DNA of 64,000 nucleotides from Adineta vaga (GCA_021613535.1 CP075495.1:15066001-15130000), one strand, 5' to 3'; counted from the first letter of the stretch, positions 40,783 through 53,904 are shown. Notes: generated by a model not told the origin, from the sequence alone. Numbers and translations: made by a program.

Positions 40783-43700
40783 ATGAATTTATTTCTTATC
40801 GTTTTATCATTAATTCTCTTCAATGGAAATTTAATTTTCGGAGCGAATGATGATGAATTAGAGGCGATTGATGTTTTAGCAACATTGAAAAGTTCATCGC
40901 CAACTTGTGATCTTCATTTTTTTGTTAAAAATGAAAATGATTTCAAAGCATTGAACAGCGATTTAGCAAAACTTTGTCCAGCATCAGGATCTAAAAAGCA
41001 ATGTCGGATCTTATGTAATATGGTCGCTTATGAATTGAAAAAAGCTTGTAAACTCGATGAGAAATTACGTCCATCAAAAGTCATATATACAAATAAAATG
41101 ACAGCACAAGAAATATGTAATTTAAAAAATATTCAATTGACTAATCAATGGATATTCAAAGCAATTACAAATAATGAAGAAAAACAAATTGGTGTCACGG
41201 CAAAAGATTTATGCACCAAAGTCACAAGTGACGAAGATGCACTTCCATTAGCAAGATTTTTTTACAAGGCAGCAACCCGTGTAAGACAATCGGAGCTTTC
41301 AAAAACAGCTACTAGTAAGTTGAAATCAATATCTGATAAAAAATATATGAGACATTCATAAAAAAAAAAGAAAACATGCTTCGAATGTCTGGAATCATTC
41401 GGAATTTAAGTTTTGGGTCAAATACATTTCATTTTCTCATGATTTTTAAAGAAAATTCCATTTCAAATATAATCATTTGTTTTTAGATGATGCAAAATCC
41501 AATTCAAGTAAACAAACATTGGGTGAATCGGTTTCCAATGCAGTCAAAGAAGCTAAAGATGCTGTTGTTGACGCAGCTACTGCACTTAAAGATAAAACAA
41601 AAGAGGCTCTTACTGGTGCCAAAGATAAAGTCGATGAAACCGTCGAAGCAGCGAAAGACAAAGCGAAAGATATTAAAGATAAAACTTCTGATGTTGTTGA
41701 TGATGCCAAAGACAAATTGGTTGCCGGTGGTAAAAGTCTTAGCAAGAAAATCAATGAAACTGCCAAAAATGTACGAGATAAAGTCGCAGAGACTGGTGAT
41801 AACATTGGCGAAAAAACAAAGGAAGCTGTTTCAAGTGGAAAAAGTAAAACTGTTCAAGCTTTGGATAAGGCAAGAGATGAAGCTGGTGCCGCTGCTGATG
41901 CCATGAAAGAAAGACTTAGTGGCGAAGGTGAAGCTGCAAAAGACAAAGCTGATGACGATGATGATAAAGTTAAAACAAAAACCGATGATAATAACGATGA
42001 TGATGATGATACTGCTGCTGCTGACAAAAAGAAAAGCAGAACAAATACTGATGATGATAATGATAATGACAAAGTTGATGAAGGAACAAATGATGGCAAG
42101 AAGAAAAATGAAGGAATAATTGATGGTGGAAAAAAAGTTTTATCGAATATTGGTAAGAAAAGAGAAGATTTTGTTATTTTTATTTTTCTTTCTTTTTTTC
42201 CAGGCAATGCAACAAAGGAAGGTCTCAAGAAAGCAAAAGAACTTGGTGAAAAAATTGTTAATGCAACTGTTGATGCAGTTAAACCTGCTGGTAAAAAATA
42301 ATTATTCATAAAAAGAACTTGTTAATCGATTTATTCTTTAGATGGAAAAGATCAAAAAGTTTTAGATGTAAAACCAGTCAAAAAACCAGAACCAAATGAT
42401 GATGATGATGATGATGATGAAGAAAAAAAAGATGTAAATGATAATACAAATAATAAACCAAAAGATGGTGAACAAAGTATGACTAATTTTGATTTATCTT
42501 AAATTTTATTATCTAATTTAGACAAACAAATTGGAAAACCAGCTGAACCAAAAGGTATGTTTTACATTTCATTTCTTCATTTTATTCGAGAAATTACAAA
42601 AATCCTGATAAAAATGAGTTTCCTTTGAGTTGAGCATTCAGTTTTGATGAATAAGAATTTGTATTCTCGATTAATTCTATTTATAAAATTTAGATAATAC
42701 TGAAACTTCAATATCTCGTAAGTTTTCATCGATTGATTTAATTCTCTCTCTCTCTTAATCATCTCTCTTCATAATTTAAAAAATATAAAGCAGTTGGTAA
42801 TACAACAGTAGTCATAGGAGTAGCAACGTTGAATAAAACATCCGATGTTATTGCTCCTAATGGTAAATTTCATCCATTAAAATCGAATTCAATCTCGATG
42901 TTATTATTTTTTTCTGTCTCTCTCTCTCTTTCTCAGCAATTGATTTGAATCCACAGAAAATCAATGATACTGGTAACAATGGTTTTGCACTATGATTTAA
43001 TAGTTAATTTGTGATTCTCTTTTTCAAATATCACATGCGTTTCTTCTCCGCTTAGTTTTATTGCTTCTTCTTTCTTTGCAACATCTTTTCTGTTGCAAAG
43101 ACTACGATTAATTTCCTACATATAAATAAAACTTTATTAATCTATTTCATTTCTTGCTTTTTTTAGCTAAGAAACCAACGGATACAAACAAAGATAAAGT
43201 TCAAGATCCAGATGATGACGACGAAGGTGAAGAGAAAGTATCTGATGATGGTGCACGAAATCAACTCAATGAACAGAATAAAAAAGATTCGAAAATCTCT
43301 CCAAATACACAAGATAAAACAGGTTTGTTGAAATCGAATCTCTTAGTTTTTTCTTATAATCAATATAGGAAGTAATGAACCTGTATCTCATGATGATTAT
43401 GATGCAGCTCTTACACCTGCCAATCAAAATGAGTTAGAAAATCCACCTAACAACAACGAAGATGAAGAATATCAAGGTTTCATTGAAATTTAAAAAAAAA
43501 CGAATCAGAGCATGATTTGTTTTTCTTGTCTATTTATTCATCTCAGTGTTTTATCCAAATCTAAATAGAAAGCCTTCTCTTTTTCTGCTTTGGTATTAGA
43601 TAAAACACTGACCTATCCCCTTAGTTGAAATGTATCTTGAAAGGAATGCTTATTTCAATGTGTTATCTGTTTATTGCTAACTAAACTAATCTTTTTTAAA

Positions 43701-44715
43701 GATTTGTTTATGTTTTACTCAAAGAAGATTTTCTCATTTTTCTTTGTCTTTTAGGTTTAAATAAAGATGGAGATGAAATAGAGTTTAAAAAAACAGCTGA
43801 CACAAGTAAATAGATATTCAAATCGTTTTTTATTTTCATCGAATAAATAAATTCGTTTTTTAAATCATTTAGAAGACTCTCGTAATCAACAGCCCAAAGG
43901 AGGTATGTTTGATCTCTCAAAGACTATTTCATCTGATTTATTTTCTTTCAGATGCTAGTAAAATCAAAACACGACCAAGTAAGCAATTATTTACTTAATC
44001 ATTGTTTAATGTTAAAACAATTCTTCTTTTAGAATTAACACCAAGTCGTAAATATAGTGGTGATGATGGTTGGTCGGGCAATTTCATAACTTACTTCCTT
44101 CTATTTACTTTATTTGTTGTTGTTGGCTATTTGGTTTTACATAATAAGAACAAAGTAGGCGGCTAGTTTTTTTATTTTAATGCTTTTATTTCCAAAGAAT
44201 GAAAGAGAATAGAAGACGGACGTTGTTGTTTTTCTCTTTTCTAATGATTCTTTTAGGTTTTGGGCTTATTAATCGAAGGTTGTAGACGAAATCGTTCATC
44301 ACATGGTCGTCGTAATGGTAGCAGTTCGAGTTCAACACGTTATCAACGTTTATCTCAGTCATCCTAGATAAAAAAAAATAATAATTTAAAAAAAAGAAAA
44401 ATCAACGTCCGTCTTCAAATCTCTTTTCAAATTTGTCTTTGTCTCTCTGTATTCTCTCTTTAACGAATATTGTACCCTTAATTGCTTCTTTGTATTTGCT
44501 TTCCAATTTGTATTTGTCGTTTTTTTCATTGTTTTTCTTTTTCTTTTCTCAAGTTAATGGCATATGCTCTCGAAGGTAGTCGATCAAGTGGAAAACGTAC
44601 TGGTAGTCGACCATCTCATCGTGGTTATGAAAAATTAAAAAATATTAATGATATCATACCAATTGATGATACAAATCCAGTATCAGATAAAGATACTGTT
44701 ATCTTAAAAGCTTAA
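40783..44715 (+). CDS. LEA-like secretory type I membrane protein with alternative TGN38-like tails
   Basis: Fifteen exons: 40783-41314, 41487-42152, 42204-42290, 42342-42476, 42522-42554, 42694-42717, 42791-42862, 42937-42972, 43167-43322, 43369-43476, 43755-43805, 43873-43902, 43952-43978, 44033-44154, then 44257-44367 (729 aa), or instead 44554-44715 (746 aa). A signal peptide (MNLFLIVLSLILFNGNLIFG) leads a Cys-containing domain, then a long Lys/Ala/Asp/Thr-rich helical stretch with repeats such as AKDKAKDIKDKTSDVVDDAK, typical of group 3 LEA proteins. Acidic low-complexity linkers, one membrane segment (YFLLFTLFVVVGYLVL) and a short basic tail follow. The tails end RYQRLSQSS or contain GYEKL: YxxL sorting signals as in TGN38/TGN46. 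The role is probably luminal, in the Golgi/endosomal system. Every exon from 2 to 13 is phase-1 symmetric. Confidence 0.78.
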
Positions 44716-44934
44716 ATTAAATTATTTCAATTGTTTTTCTTCGTATTGAACAGAAAACATACATACATACATACATACACACAAACAAAAACAAACTGTG
44801 ATTAAATCTTCTTTTCATTTATCGTGTGTTTTTTTTCTTGTTGGTCTTTCAAAAAATTTTTTCCTTTTGGTTTTTGTTTGGTATTTATCTCTCTCTTTTT
44901 TTTGATTATTCTCATTGTTTTCTCACGCATCTAG

Positions 44935-45045
44935 TTCAAGCTTATTGTTCTCGTAGAAATTCAACGTTTGGTCTTATGGAGTTATTACTATTATTACCAA
45001 TCACATCGTCTTTGTTCGTTGGTTTAAGTTATATGTAACAAAAGA
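44935..45045 (+). other. Possible third alternative 3' exon of the LEA/TGN-like gene
   Basis: After a pyrimidine tract and CTAG at 44931-44934, a frame reads VQAYCSRRNSTFG, faintly like the other two tails. However, it needs a different phase from the donor at 44155. Weakly supported. Confidence 0.2.
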
Positions 45046-45285
45046 AATAAAAATATTCTCTTTCTGAACAAATTTATTCGTTTCAGTAGGAATTCTGTTG
45101 TTCATAAACTTTTTTTTTCTTTAATGTATAAGTCGTTTTAAGATTATGATAGTTTTCATCTGACGATGAAGGTTATTGAAAAGGAAAATTAAAGCGACAT
45201 GCATCGTTAGTAACGAATCTTTTATAATGATAAAAAGAAGCTAACCTTGATCTACTCGATGATTATATTTGCAAATAACATTATT

Positions 45286-46225
45286 TCATGAGAAAGCAGC
45301 AGCAGCAGTTCCATTTCTAATTGAATTTGATAATGAAACACGTAAAGGTATTACTCGATTTCGTCTCCAATTTTTCATAACCATATTTTTCAATTGTGGT
45401 GTCATCAAAACCATCAATATACTCAATATTACCATAGAAATATCTGTCGATAACCATGTAATTCTATAACTAAAATATTAACAATAACGAGAATACGTTT
45501 TATAATTAATAAATCTCTTTCTTGTCGACGTTTGGTTGCAATTGTTTGATTATTTACTTGTTGACGAATGAATCTAATAATAAGTACATAGATTATTGAT
45601 AAACATATTAGAGAAGTTCCAAAATTGACAGTCCGTGTCCAAACTGTCGCACGAATATTTTTGAATGGAGCATAACAATAATGTTCATTTGGTAAATAAA
45701 TAATATCTTGCCAAATAAGTAAAGGACATAGAAAAATCAAACCAAGAAATAATTGAATAGGAACTGCAATGATATATAACCAAGAGAATTGAAGTGATTG
45801 GTGTGAAAAATACACAATACGACTAAAACGAAAAAATGCCTATTTGAAAAAACGTTTTTCCAGTAAAAATCTTCATGTCATTTGCTTACTTGAACTACAA
45901 AAGCATTGTATAAAGCAGATAGCATTACAGATACAAAATAACCTCGTAATTTACACCAAATTGAATCAAAATTTTGTTCAACAAGATCATCTACGATTGT
46001 ATAAATATTAAGCATGACTAATGTTATTGAATATAAAAAGATTAATAGATAAATATTAGCAGAAAGAATAAGAGTAATTCTTGTCTCATGTTTCATTCGA
46101 TCTTTATAATAATGATAAATAATTAGAATGAAAACTAACATAGAAATAATACATGCAATTGAACCATGAATAAGTGCAATGAAACTTATTACGAATGCAC
46201 TGATAGAATTAGAGATATTGCTCAT
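45286..46225 (-). pseudogene. 7TM receptor with helix-6 deletion
   Basis: Exon 46225-45890 encodes an N-terminus and helices 1-3 (SNISNSISAFVISFIALIHG ...). A 50-bp intron joins it in phase to exon 45839 onward (AFFRFSRIVYF, helices 4-5, RRQERDLLIIKRIL). Then the expected helix 6 is missing and the frame shifts: the C-terminal part (ITWLSTDISMVILSILM, TPQLKNMVMKNWRRNRVIP, stop at 45286) is read in another frame. The plan is that of the large rhodopsin-like receptor families of bdelloids. The deletion makes a functional receptor unlikely, unless a very small unrecognised intron exists. Confidence 0.6.
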
Positions 46226-46669
46226 GTTTTAATGCATTTGCAACTAGAAATGATGTCTTTTATATATGAAAAAGTTTTGTTTTATAATAAAATGTCTACA
46301 CGAGAATAATATCTGTATGTCAGATATAATGGACGTCATGTGAATATCCGACAACAGCAGATTTAGAGACCATTGAAATGTTGATGATGTATTGTTTACA
46401 TTATTTTTATATATTTTCTTATTCAAATAAGATACTAGAAGTAATGTCCAACGCGATTGTAGAATTTCCTTTTTTTTACGATCGTTTTTAACTGACAATA
46501 TGATTTGTATTCATTTATCTTAAATATGAATGCGTATGAAACAATCAAACTATACAGTATTCAAACAACAATTGTATTTCATCATGATAAATCATGCAGA
46601 ACATTGAAACAATATCGTCACGCATTTATACAGAAACAAATACAAAGGTAAAGTAAACACTAAATCCAT

Positions 46670-48300
46670 ATGGCCAAGGTATGTTATGATTTATGTTTTC
46701 TAAATGTACTTAATCTCAATATTTGAGAAAGAATAAATGAAGAGTTTATCACTAGATGAAGCACACTACGGATTCTATAACGTTTACTTAAATATTATTA
46801 TTGTTATTCCTAGGCTGCAAAAACTCGTGCACAAAGACAACAGCGAGGTGATTCTTTTCATCGTCCACCAACTCCTATTACCTTTGAACGTGTATTTTAT
46901 AATAGTAACTTAACAAATCAAATTAATAATCATCAGTATCCTTTCACTAAATCAGATGGTGAAAATCCACATTATTATTCAAATAAAACTAAAAATAAAT
47001 TCAATAATAATATCGATTTACGAAATGTAAAAGTTAATATTTCAATGGCTGCTATGAATTATGCTGTTCAACAATATCTTCCATCAATTCGTATTTGTTG
47101 TATACCAAAAATTTTTAATGATTCAATAGCCGAAGACTTAATTGATGAATTATTTGTATATATTGAAAAATATTTTCATGCTTTACATGAAGATTTTGAT
47201 TATCCATTAAATTTTGATTATTGGCATCTTGATCGAACAGGTGATATCGTTTGTTATACACGAAATATTGAATTATATGTTTATTTTTGTGATTCTCGAA
47301 ATTATCCATCATCATTAACAACAACAGATATTTTTATTCCTCCACCGAAACATTTACCGTGGCAACGAATGATTCGATTAAATTTTGTACCAAATTATAT
47401 AACATTGGAAGAAATTCAACATACATTATCTTTATATTTTCGATCTATATTTCATTTACAAGAAATTTTTAAAACACAAACACATCGTTGGCGACATTTA
47501 CAACTTGAACTTCTTTCAAAAAGAGAATATGAACAATTCGTTCATGATGGAGAAATTATGATTAATGCTCATTTAATTCATATAGAACCATTTGTTGCTC
47601 CATTACGTCTTCTTCTATGTTCGAAATGTAATGATCCAGGACATTTTAATTCAATTTGTGACTTTTATTATAATGCTTGTCCACGATGTGGAGAAGATCG
47701 AACAATTGGTAATCATCATAATTGTTCAATTTGTTGCCATCGATGTTTACAAGCACATCTTTCAACGAATCAACGTGTCCATATTTAGAAAAATATCGAC
47801 GTGCTCTTTATGTTCAAGTAGCCGAACAACGATATTTATTAACACCTAGTATTCGAACATTTATTCCGAAGGAACATCGAAGGGAATATCAGAAATATGA
47901 ACGTACTTCGAATAGAATTACTTTTATTGAAAATAACGATATATCAAAACGACAAATTTCTCCTGTATCATTCAATATCAATGATCATGTATGGTTAGAA
48001 TTGAGCAGAAAATCATTTGATAAACTTATTTTTCGATCAAACAAAAAGATACAAAGTGAACCTATTGAAACAAACAAAGTTGATAGTAGAGTAACGCAAA
48101 ATGTTATGGAAAATATAAAACCAACGAAGTCAATCGTTTCAGATCAAACAATACACTGCGAACAATGCTATAAACCATCGGATGAAATACAGGATGTTCA
48201 AAATACAGAACCAAATGAAAATCAAACACGAATTACATTTCGAGAAGCTTGCAATAATTTGTATAACGAAAATGACATGAATAACAGTGAAAGAAATTAA
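46670..48300 (+). CDS. Zinc-knuckle gag-like protein, with frameshift
   Basis: A 9-bp first exon (MAK, 46670-46678) is followed by an intron with acceptor CCTAG at 46813. The main frame then runs to 47788, with an RNA-recognition-like middle region and the knuckle series CSKCNDPGHFNSIC, CPRCGEDRTIGNHHNC, CCHRC. At that point coding shifts frame and continues open for 190 codons (STSFNESTCPYLEKYRRALY to 48300). The pattern matches gag-like ORF1 proteins of non-LTR retrotransposons. No reverse transcriptase follows, so it is either a solitary domesticated ORF1-type gene or a fragment. The frameshift could be an indel or a programmed shift. Confidence 0.55.
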
Positions 48301-48689
48301 TTAATACGATAAATTATTCTTTTAATTATACATTGTTCTATAATATATTTTCATCGATTAGATACGACAATAAATACTCCATAGTTTATGAAATATTTGA
48401 GATATTTAAATATTCATTGACTATCTAATCATAAATAATGATTTGATTTGTACTCATATTGCCTATTTAGTGAGAATGAGTGAGTGTGGATGCTGCAGAA
48501 AATGTTATCTAGGAAACAGGACTAAACCGATAACGTCAGACCGGATTCTGTCGGAATCCGTTACTTAGGATTCAAGATTGTCTTTTGATCATTGTAATTA
48601 TTTGCATATTACCTATTTTCAATTTGTTTAATATAATAAACGAAACAGTAACAAAAATACGTGATTGAAAAAAGAAGGTTTATCACTAT
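48301..48689. other. Short spacer with TE trace
   Basis: GC-richer words near 48535-48575 (GACCGGATTCTGTCGGAATCC) recall the CCGG-rich element family of 54.5 kb. No gene. Confidence 0.35.
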
Positions 48690-51600
48690 TCAGAAATAAT
48701 CATTACATGAACACCGACCATTTTTATCGAAATGATGAATTCTATTAGCATCACGAATAACTATTTCACATTGACGAATAGCAGCGATCAGTTTCGTTGC
48801 TTGATCTTAAAGATAAAAATCAAATAGGATGATGAAAATTAATAATTGAATAATATATTAGTTACGGCAATCACCGCAAATACGTAAGTTTTTTGTTATT
48901 TGTATTATTTTAGCATTGGGATTGACTACAAAGTTCCAAGCAATTGCTAATCTTTCACTATGTCCACAAAGTACTGATTCAATAGTTTCATCTTCTCCAA
49001 GTGGACGTGTTATCCAGGTAGAATCATATTCATGACCATGTAGAATCAATTCTTGTGAGATCTTCTCCGATTCCAGATGGATATCACTACTTCGTGGATG
49101 AGATCGATCATGAGCATGAAAGCGCTAGACAGAAAAATCAATTTATTTTGCTTTTATAAGACATTTTAATGTCAAGACTTCAAACTTACATAAATCTCAC
49201 CATTGACTGCAGTCCAACTCAAACCAGGCTTTTTCTTAGCACCAGATTTACTTAATTGATTTCGAACACTGAACGCTTTTTCCAATTCACCGGAAGATGC
49301 ATAAACATTGGCAAGAAGAATTGCAGCTGGTGTGAGTAAATTAGACAGTTGAGGGAAAAGCTTCTTCATATTTTGATATATCTTTTCGGCTAAGTCTTTG
49401 TTTTTCTGATTTCTAGCACCTGATAATAAGGACACTAGAAGAAAAATACTCCATTTATAATTTGAGTTCTTTCAAAGGCTAAATCTATTTGTGTGAGAAA
49501 GAGACTACTAAATTCATTCACTAATAATAATATATTGTAAAAGAATATATTTATTGAATAACAATGGTAGTAGTTTGCTCAAACAGAACTTATACAAAAG
49601 ATCTGTCTTTAACAAGCTGATCAATTTAATATATGAATTTAGTTTCATTATTTGGGATAAAATACTTACTGTACATAACCGGTGAAGGTGAATGATTCTG
49701 TTCATATTGATCAATTAGTTGTTGTGCTTCATCAAAAAATGATCCACGACTAAGACAATCAATCTTTGAAAAAGAAATACAGGAACAAGCAGAGCATTAA
49801 TCAATCACAAATTAGAGAGTATATGTCACTTATTATTTACCATTGTAATATAATTTTTTTCTGTTTTCATTTCAATGTTTGTGAAAATAGAACGAGCTTT
49901 ATCGACAAGTCCTGAATGTGAGCATGCATTGAGAACAGAAACATAAGTAGAATCACCAATTAATGATTGTGGAACTTGATCAAAAAGTTTGACCGCTTTC
50001 AAACCCATTCCATTTATACCATAAGTATTAACTAAATAAATAAAGATCAGTATAAATGACAGTCAATGCTTGTAAAATAAAATTGAAACAAACTCATTGA
50101 TGTATAACCAATCCGGTCAATTGAAGATAGTCTGTTGAAAACTTGTTCAGCTTTTTCGACACAACCAACTTTACCCTATAAGAATAATTGAATAACTTGC
50201 TATATCTCATTCTCTGTTCAAGACTTGCCCACATATCAATTAAAGCGTTAGAAATTTTATCATTAGAAAATATATGTTGTGGAATTTCATCTACAATTGA
50301 CTGACATTCTGACGCAATAGCAACTTGTGATAATGCATTGATTGCAAGTAAATAAATGATGACATTTGATTGTGTTGATTTGTTGTCTGAATGCATAGAT
50401 TAAATAGACTTAAGTGATTGAAAATCTTTTACTTTTAATTTGATGATAAAGATGGAGAGTATTGCTTGGCATTTCGTTGACAAGATATCCTGAAAAACAA
50501 GACATCTTCAAATCAAATTTTTGATAAATATGAAAAATGATGGCAACCTTTCATCATTGCTCCATACATAGGTGACACTTTGTTTGGTGATTTATTAAAA
50601 ACAACTTCTGCATTTTTAACATCACCACATCTCATTAGAGCATCGATAAGAGAAGTTAATGCGTGATTACTAAGAACAGATGTGCTCTGGTATTGTTTCC
50701 AAATGTTTTTAATCAAGTTCAATGATTGTTCTGATGGTAATTGAGCACAAGCATTGAATAAGAGTGTGATCATAACTTCACTAGGGTTCTTGATTTGTTT
50801 AAAAAGATCAATTGCTTTTTCCGGCATCTGATTTGTTATGTAACCTTTCATCATTGCTCCAAACATTTCCAATGTTTTCTGTTCTGCAAGATTAAAGATC
50901 GATTCAGCTTTTTCAGCATCACCACATTTCATTAATACATCGATTAGAGAGGATACAAAATTCATATTTGAAAAATAATTTCTTGGCATTTCAATTAATA
51001 TTTTATTCACTAAATTCAATGATTCCTTTGATGGTAACTGAGCACATGCATTGAATAGAAGTAGTGTTGTAATACTATCTGGCTTTTCGATCAAATGAAA
51101 GAAATGAATAGCTTTTTGAGGCATATTATTTTCAATAAAACCTACAAGAAATGAACAACACAATTAAATTCAATCCCGATAATAATCAGGAAATAACAAT
51201 ACCTTTCATCATTGTTCCATACATTTCCAACGTTTTCTCCTTTCTTACATTAAAGATCGATTCAGCTTTTTCAACATCACCACACTTCATTAGAGCATTA
51301 ATCAAAGAAGTTAATGCGTGATTATTAAGAAGAGATGTGCTTTGGTATTTCTTCCAAATGTTTTTGACTAAATTCAATGATTGTTCTGAGGGTAATTGAG
51401 CACAAGCTTTGAATAGAAGTATGATCATAACTTCACTTGGATTGTTCACTTGTTTGAAAAGATCAATCGCTTTCTCCGACATCTGATTTTTTATGTAACC
51501 TGCAAATAACAAACAATACAAGTAAAGTAGATTATACTAAAAGAAAACAAGCACAACACCTGTCATCATTGCTCCATACATAGGTGACACCTTGTTTGGT

Positions 51601-52798
51601 GATTTATTAAAAACAACTTCTGCATTTTTAACATCACCACATTTCATTAAAGCATCAATCAGAGAAGTTAATACGTGATTATTACGAAGATATGTGCTTT
51701 GGTATTGTTTCCAGATGTTTTTGACTAAAATCAATGATTGTTCTGATGGTAATTGAGCACAAGCATTGAACAGCAGTGTAATAAGAACTGCATCAGGATT
51801 GTTCACGTGTTTGAAAAGATCAATTGCTTTTTCTGGCATCTGATTTTTAATGTAACCTACAAAAACGACAGAAATTTCAATTGAATCATATAAATGATTG
51901 CAAGAGAAGGATACCTTTTATCATTGCTCCATACATTGGTAATATTTTGTTTGGTGATTTATCAAAAACAACTTCTGCATTCTTAACATCACCACATTTC
52001 ATTAAAGCATCAGTCAAAGAAGTTAATGCGTGATTATTAAGAAGAGATGTTGTGTGGTATTTCTTCCAAATGTTTTTGACTAAATTCAATGATTGTTCTG
52101 ATGGTAATTGAGCACAAGCGTTGAACAGCAGTGTGATAAGAACTTCATCAGGATTGTTTGCGTGTTTGAAAAGATCAATCGCTTTTTCCGACATCTGATT
52201 TTCAATATATCCTAAATACAATTCGAACGGATCACGAAATTTTATTAGTATAAGACAAAAGAAAAGTGCAAACCTTTCATCATAGTACCATAAATATACA
52301 ATGTTTTCTCTGTTGACATATTATATAGAGCTTCAGCTGATTTCACATCATGACATTGCACTAGAATAAACTGTTAAATTAAAACGACGTAATTTTATTT
52401 TCAATGAATTTACTATAGAAATGGATGAGCGATTTAACTAACGAAGAATCAGTTTTCAATCGATTTTGAATCAGATGATGAATATCTTGTCCACGTTGAA
52501 CATCACGAAGTTGTATACATGCTTTCAAAGCTTGCTGGATAGTTAAACTAGATAGTTGTTTCGTATTTTTTTGCTTTTCTCTATTAAACAAATCAATTGC
52601 TTGTTTGAATTGCTTTTTTTGATTTAATATTTTCATCTGTTGTCCAGGATCTACATCTGATCGGCTTGGAAATAATGATGATGAGAAACATGTTATTTCT
52701 TTTCTAATAATGAATAGATCTTTCAGATTTACATGAGTATAAATGAATCTGTTGAACATGATATGATTTTGTATTACTAATATAAAATCTAAAAGCAA
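48690..52798 (-). CDS. PPR-DYW RNA-editing factor
   Basis: Many-exon minus-strand gene. A 5' exon (52798-52412; Met14 at 52759 is a good alternative start) gives a mitochondria-like N-terminus. Five nearly identical ~100-residue PPR units follow (KAIDLF, FNACAQLPSEQSLNLVKNIW, ALMKCGDVKNAEVVF, MYGAMMKG). Then come smaller PPR exons (VLNACSHSGLVDKARSIF), the E/E+ region (GLSWTAVNGEIY, FHAHDRSHPRSSDIH) and the DYW deaminase. The deaminase has the active-site CGHSERLAIAWNF (HxE) and the zinc ligands CGDCHQATKL and HHFDKNGRCSCNDYF. It ends in DYF rather than DYW. The family converts C to U in organelle RNA at sites chosen by the PPR array. It is plant-type; DYW proteins have been reported in bdelloids and attributed to horizontal transfer. 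Active-site residues are intact. Confidence 0.92.
50513..52221 (-). repeat. Five tandem exon-unit duplications in the PPR gene
   Basis: Units at 52221-51886, 51839-51537, 51521-51186 and two fused in 51163-50513 share about 100 residues each, including introns of similar size. They contain three PPR motifs per unit. Nucleotide identity is high between neighbours, so they arose by recent unequal duplication. Confidence 0.85.
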
Positions 52799-52799
52799 A

Positions 52800-53490
52800 G
52801 TCTGATTTTAACTCTTCACAATTTATTGAATATCGACATTGGAGGTTTATGAAAAATATTTATACATTTTTCTTTTCAACTTTTCGATTCATAGTTATCA
52901 TTACTTAGATCGGGTTTAAGAAAGAAAAAAAAGACAAAACATAATTCATTGGCTATCTTAAATATTCATGCTATCGACGAATATTCGTTGTCGTCTATAA
53001 AGTAAAAAAAATGTTTCAATAGCTGTCATTAGCAGCTGAAGAGTGTTTTCGTGAATGAGAATGAGATATTTTTAGAAAATCTTTTCAAAATGAATAAATG
53101 AGTGAATTGCAACTTTATTGTACCGTTCGTAGTTCCATATGCAAAACTTTAATAACTCCAGTTTCTCTTGGTCAATCTTTATGAAAATTTCAGAGTATGT
53201 TTCCCTAATTGATGCTCACTACCATACAAAAAATCACGAATTTATGATTAGTCTATCCCGAGATACTCCATACACAAGGTTAAAATCACTGATTTCTTCT
53301 ACTACCTGTACAGAGAAAATAGCCCATAACTAGCTGGTTTCTTTTATAAGAGTTTTCACAGTTGTTGACATTTATAGAAGACAGTATATACATCACAGAT
53401 ATAGGACTAGTTAATTCTTTCATCACAGCTTATGTCATATGTTTCTTGAAATATAAGATGTTCTGCTAATAATCAATATGATGTCACACG
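52800..53490. other. Intergenic, promoter region of the PPR gene
   Basis: AT-rich, no gene recognised. The PPR gene promoter should lie in the first few hundred bases. Confidence 0.3.
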
Positions 53491-53494
53491 AGAT

Positions 53495-53660
53495 TTAACC
53501 CTAGAACTACCAACCAGGGCCCAAACGGACCCTGTTTTTGAAAACCAAGAAAATACTAAACCACCCCTGCGTATTAAAAGACCCGGGGTCTTCTATTATA
53601 TTTTTCACACAAGTTTTTCAGGGGGGTCTTCTATTATGGGGGGTCTTCTAATATGATTTC
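53495..53660. mobile_element. piggyBac-like terminus with GGGGTCTTCTATTAT repeats
   Basis: TTAACCCTAGAACTACCAAC at 53495 is typical of piggyBac-type ends in a TTAA site. It is followed by a CAGGGCCC..GGACCCTG palindrome. The motif GGGGTCTTCTA occurs three times between 53585 and 53655. A second terminus was not identified. Confidence 0.45.
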
Positions 53661-53904
53661 GTCTCTCTAAACAATATAAAATTACAGTTACATGTTACAA
53701 AGACTTTATTAAATTAGTTCATGATAAGTAAATTCCTGTAAGTATATCCGTCCTCTTATTTTACTCTAATCGAAAATTTATTGTTGCCCTGCATAGATAA
53801 GCCGTTTGTCACGTCATGCAGTTCCACGTAATGATCGTATATATTTATATAAATATATGAAGAGTTCTTTATTGGAAAATAATCAGATAAATAGATCGGG
53901 AAGA

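Noticed and set aside
41473-42309. Two long minus-strand frames rich in Ser/Leu/Ala opposite the LEA-like exons
   Set aside because: They mirror the biased codon use of the Lys/Asp/Ala repeats on the plus strand and lack splice or promoter signals.
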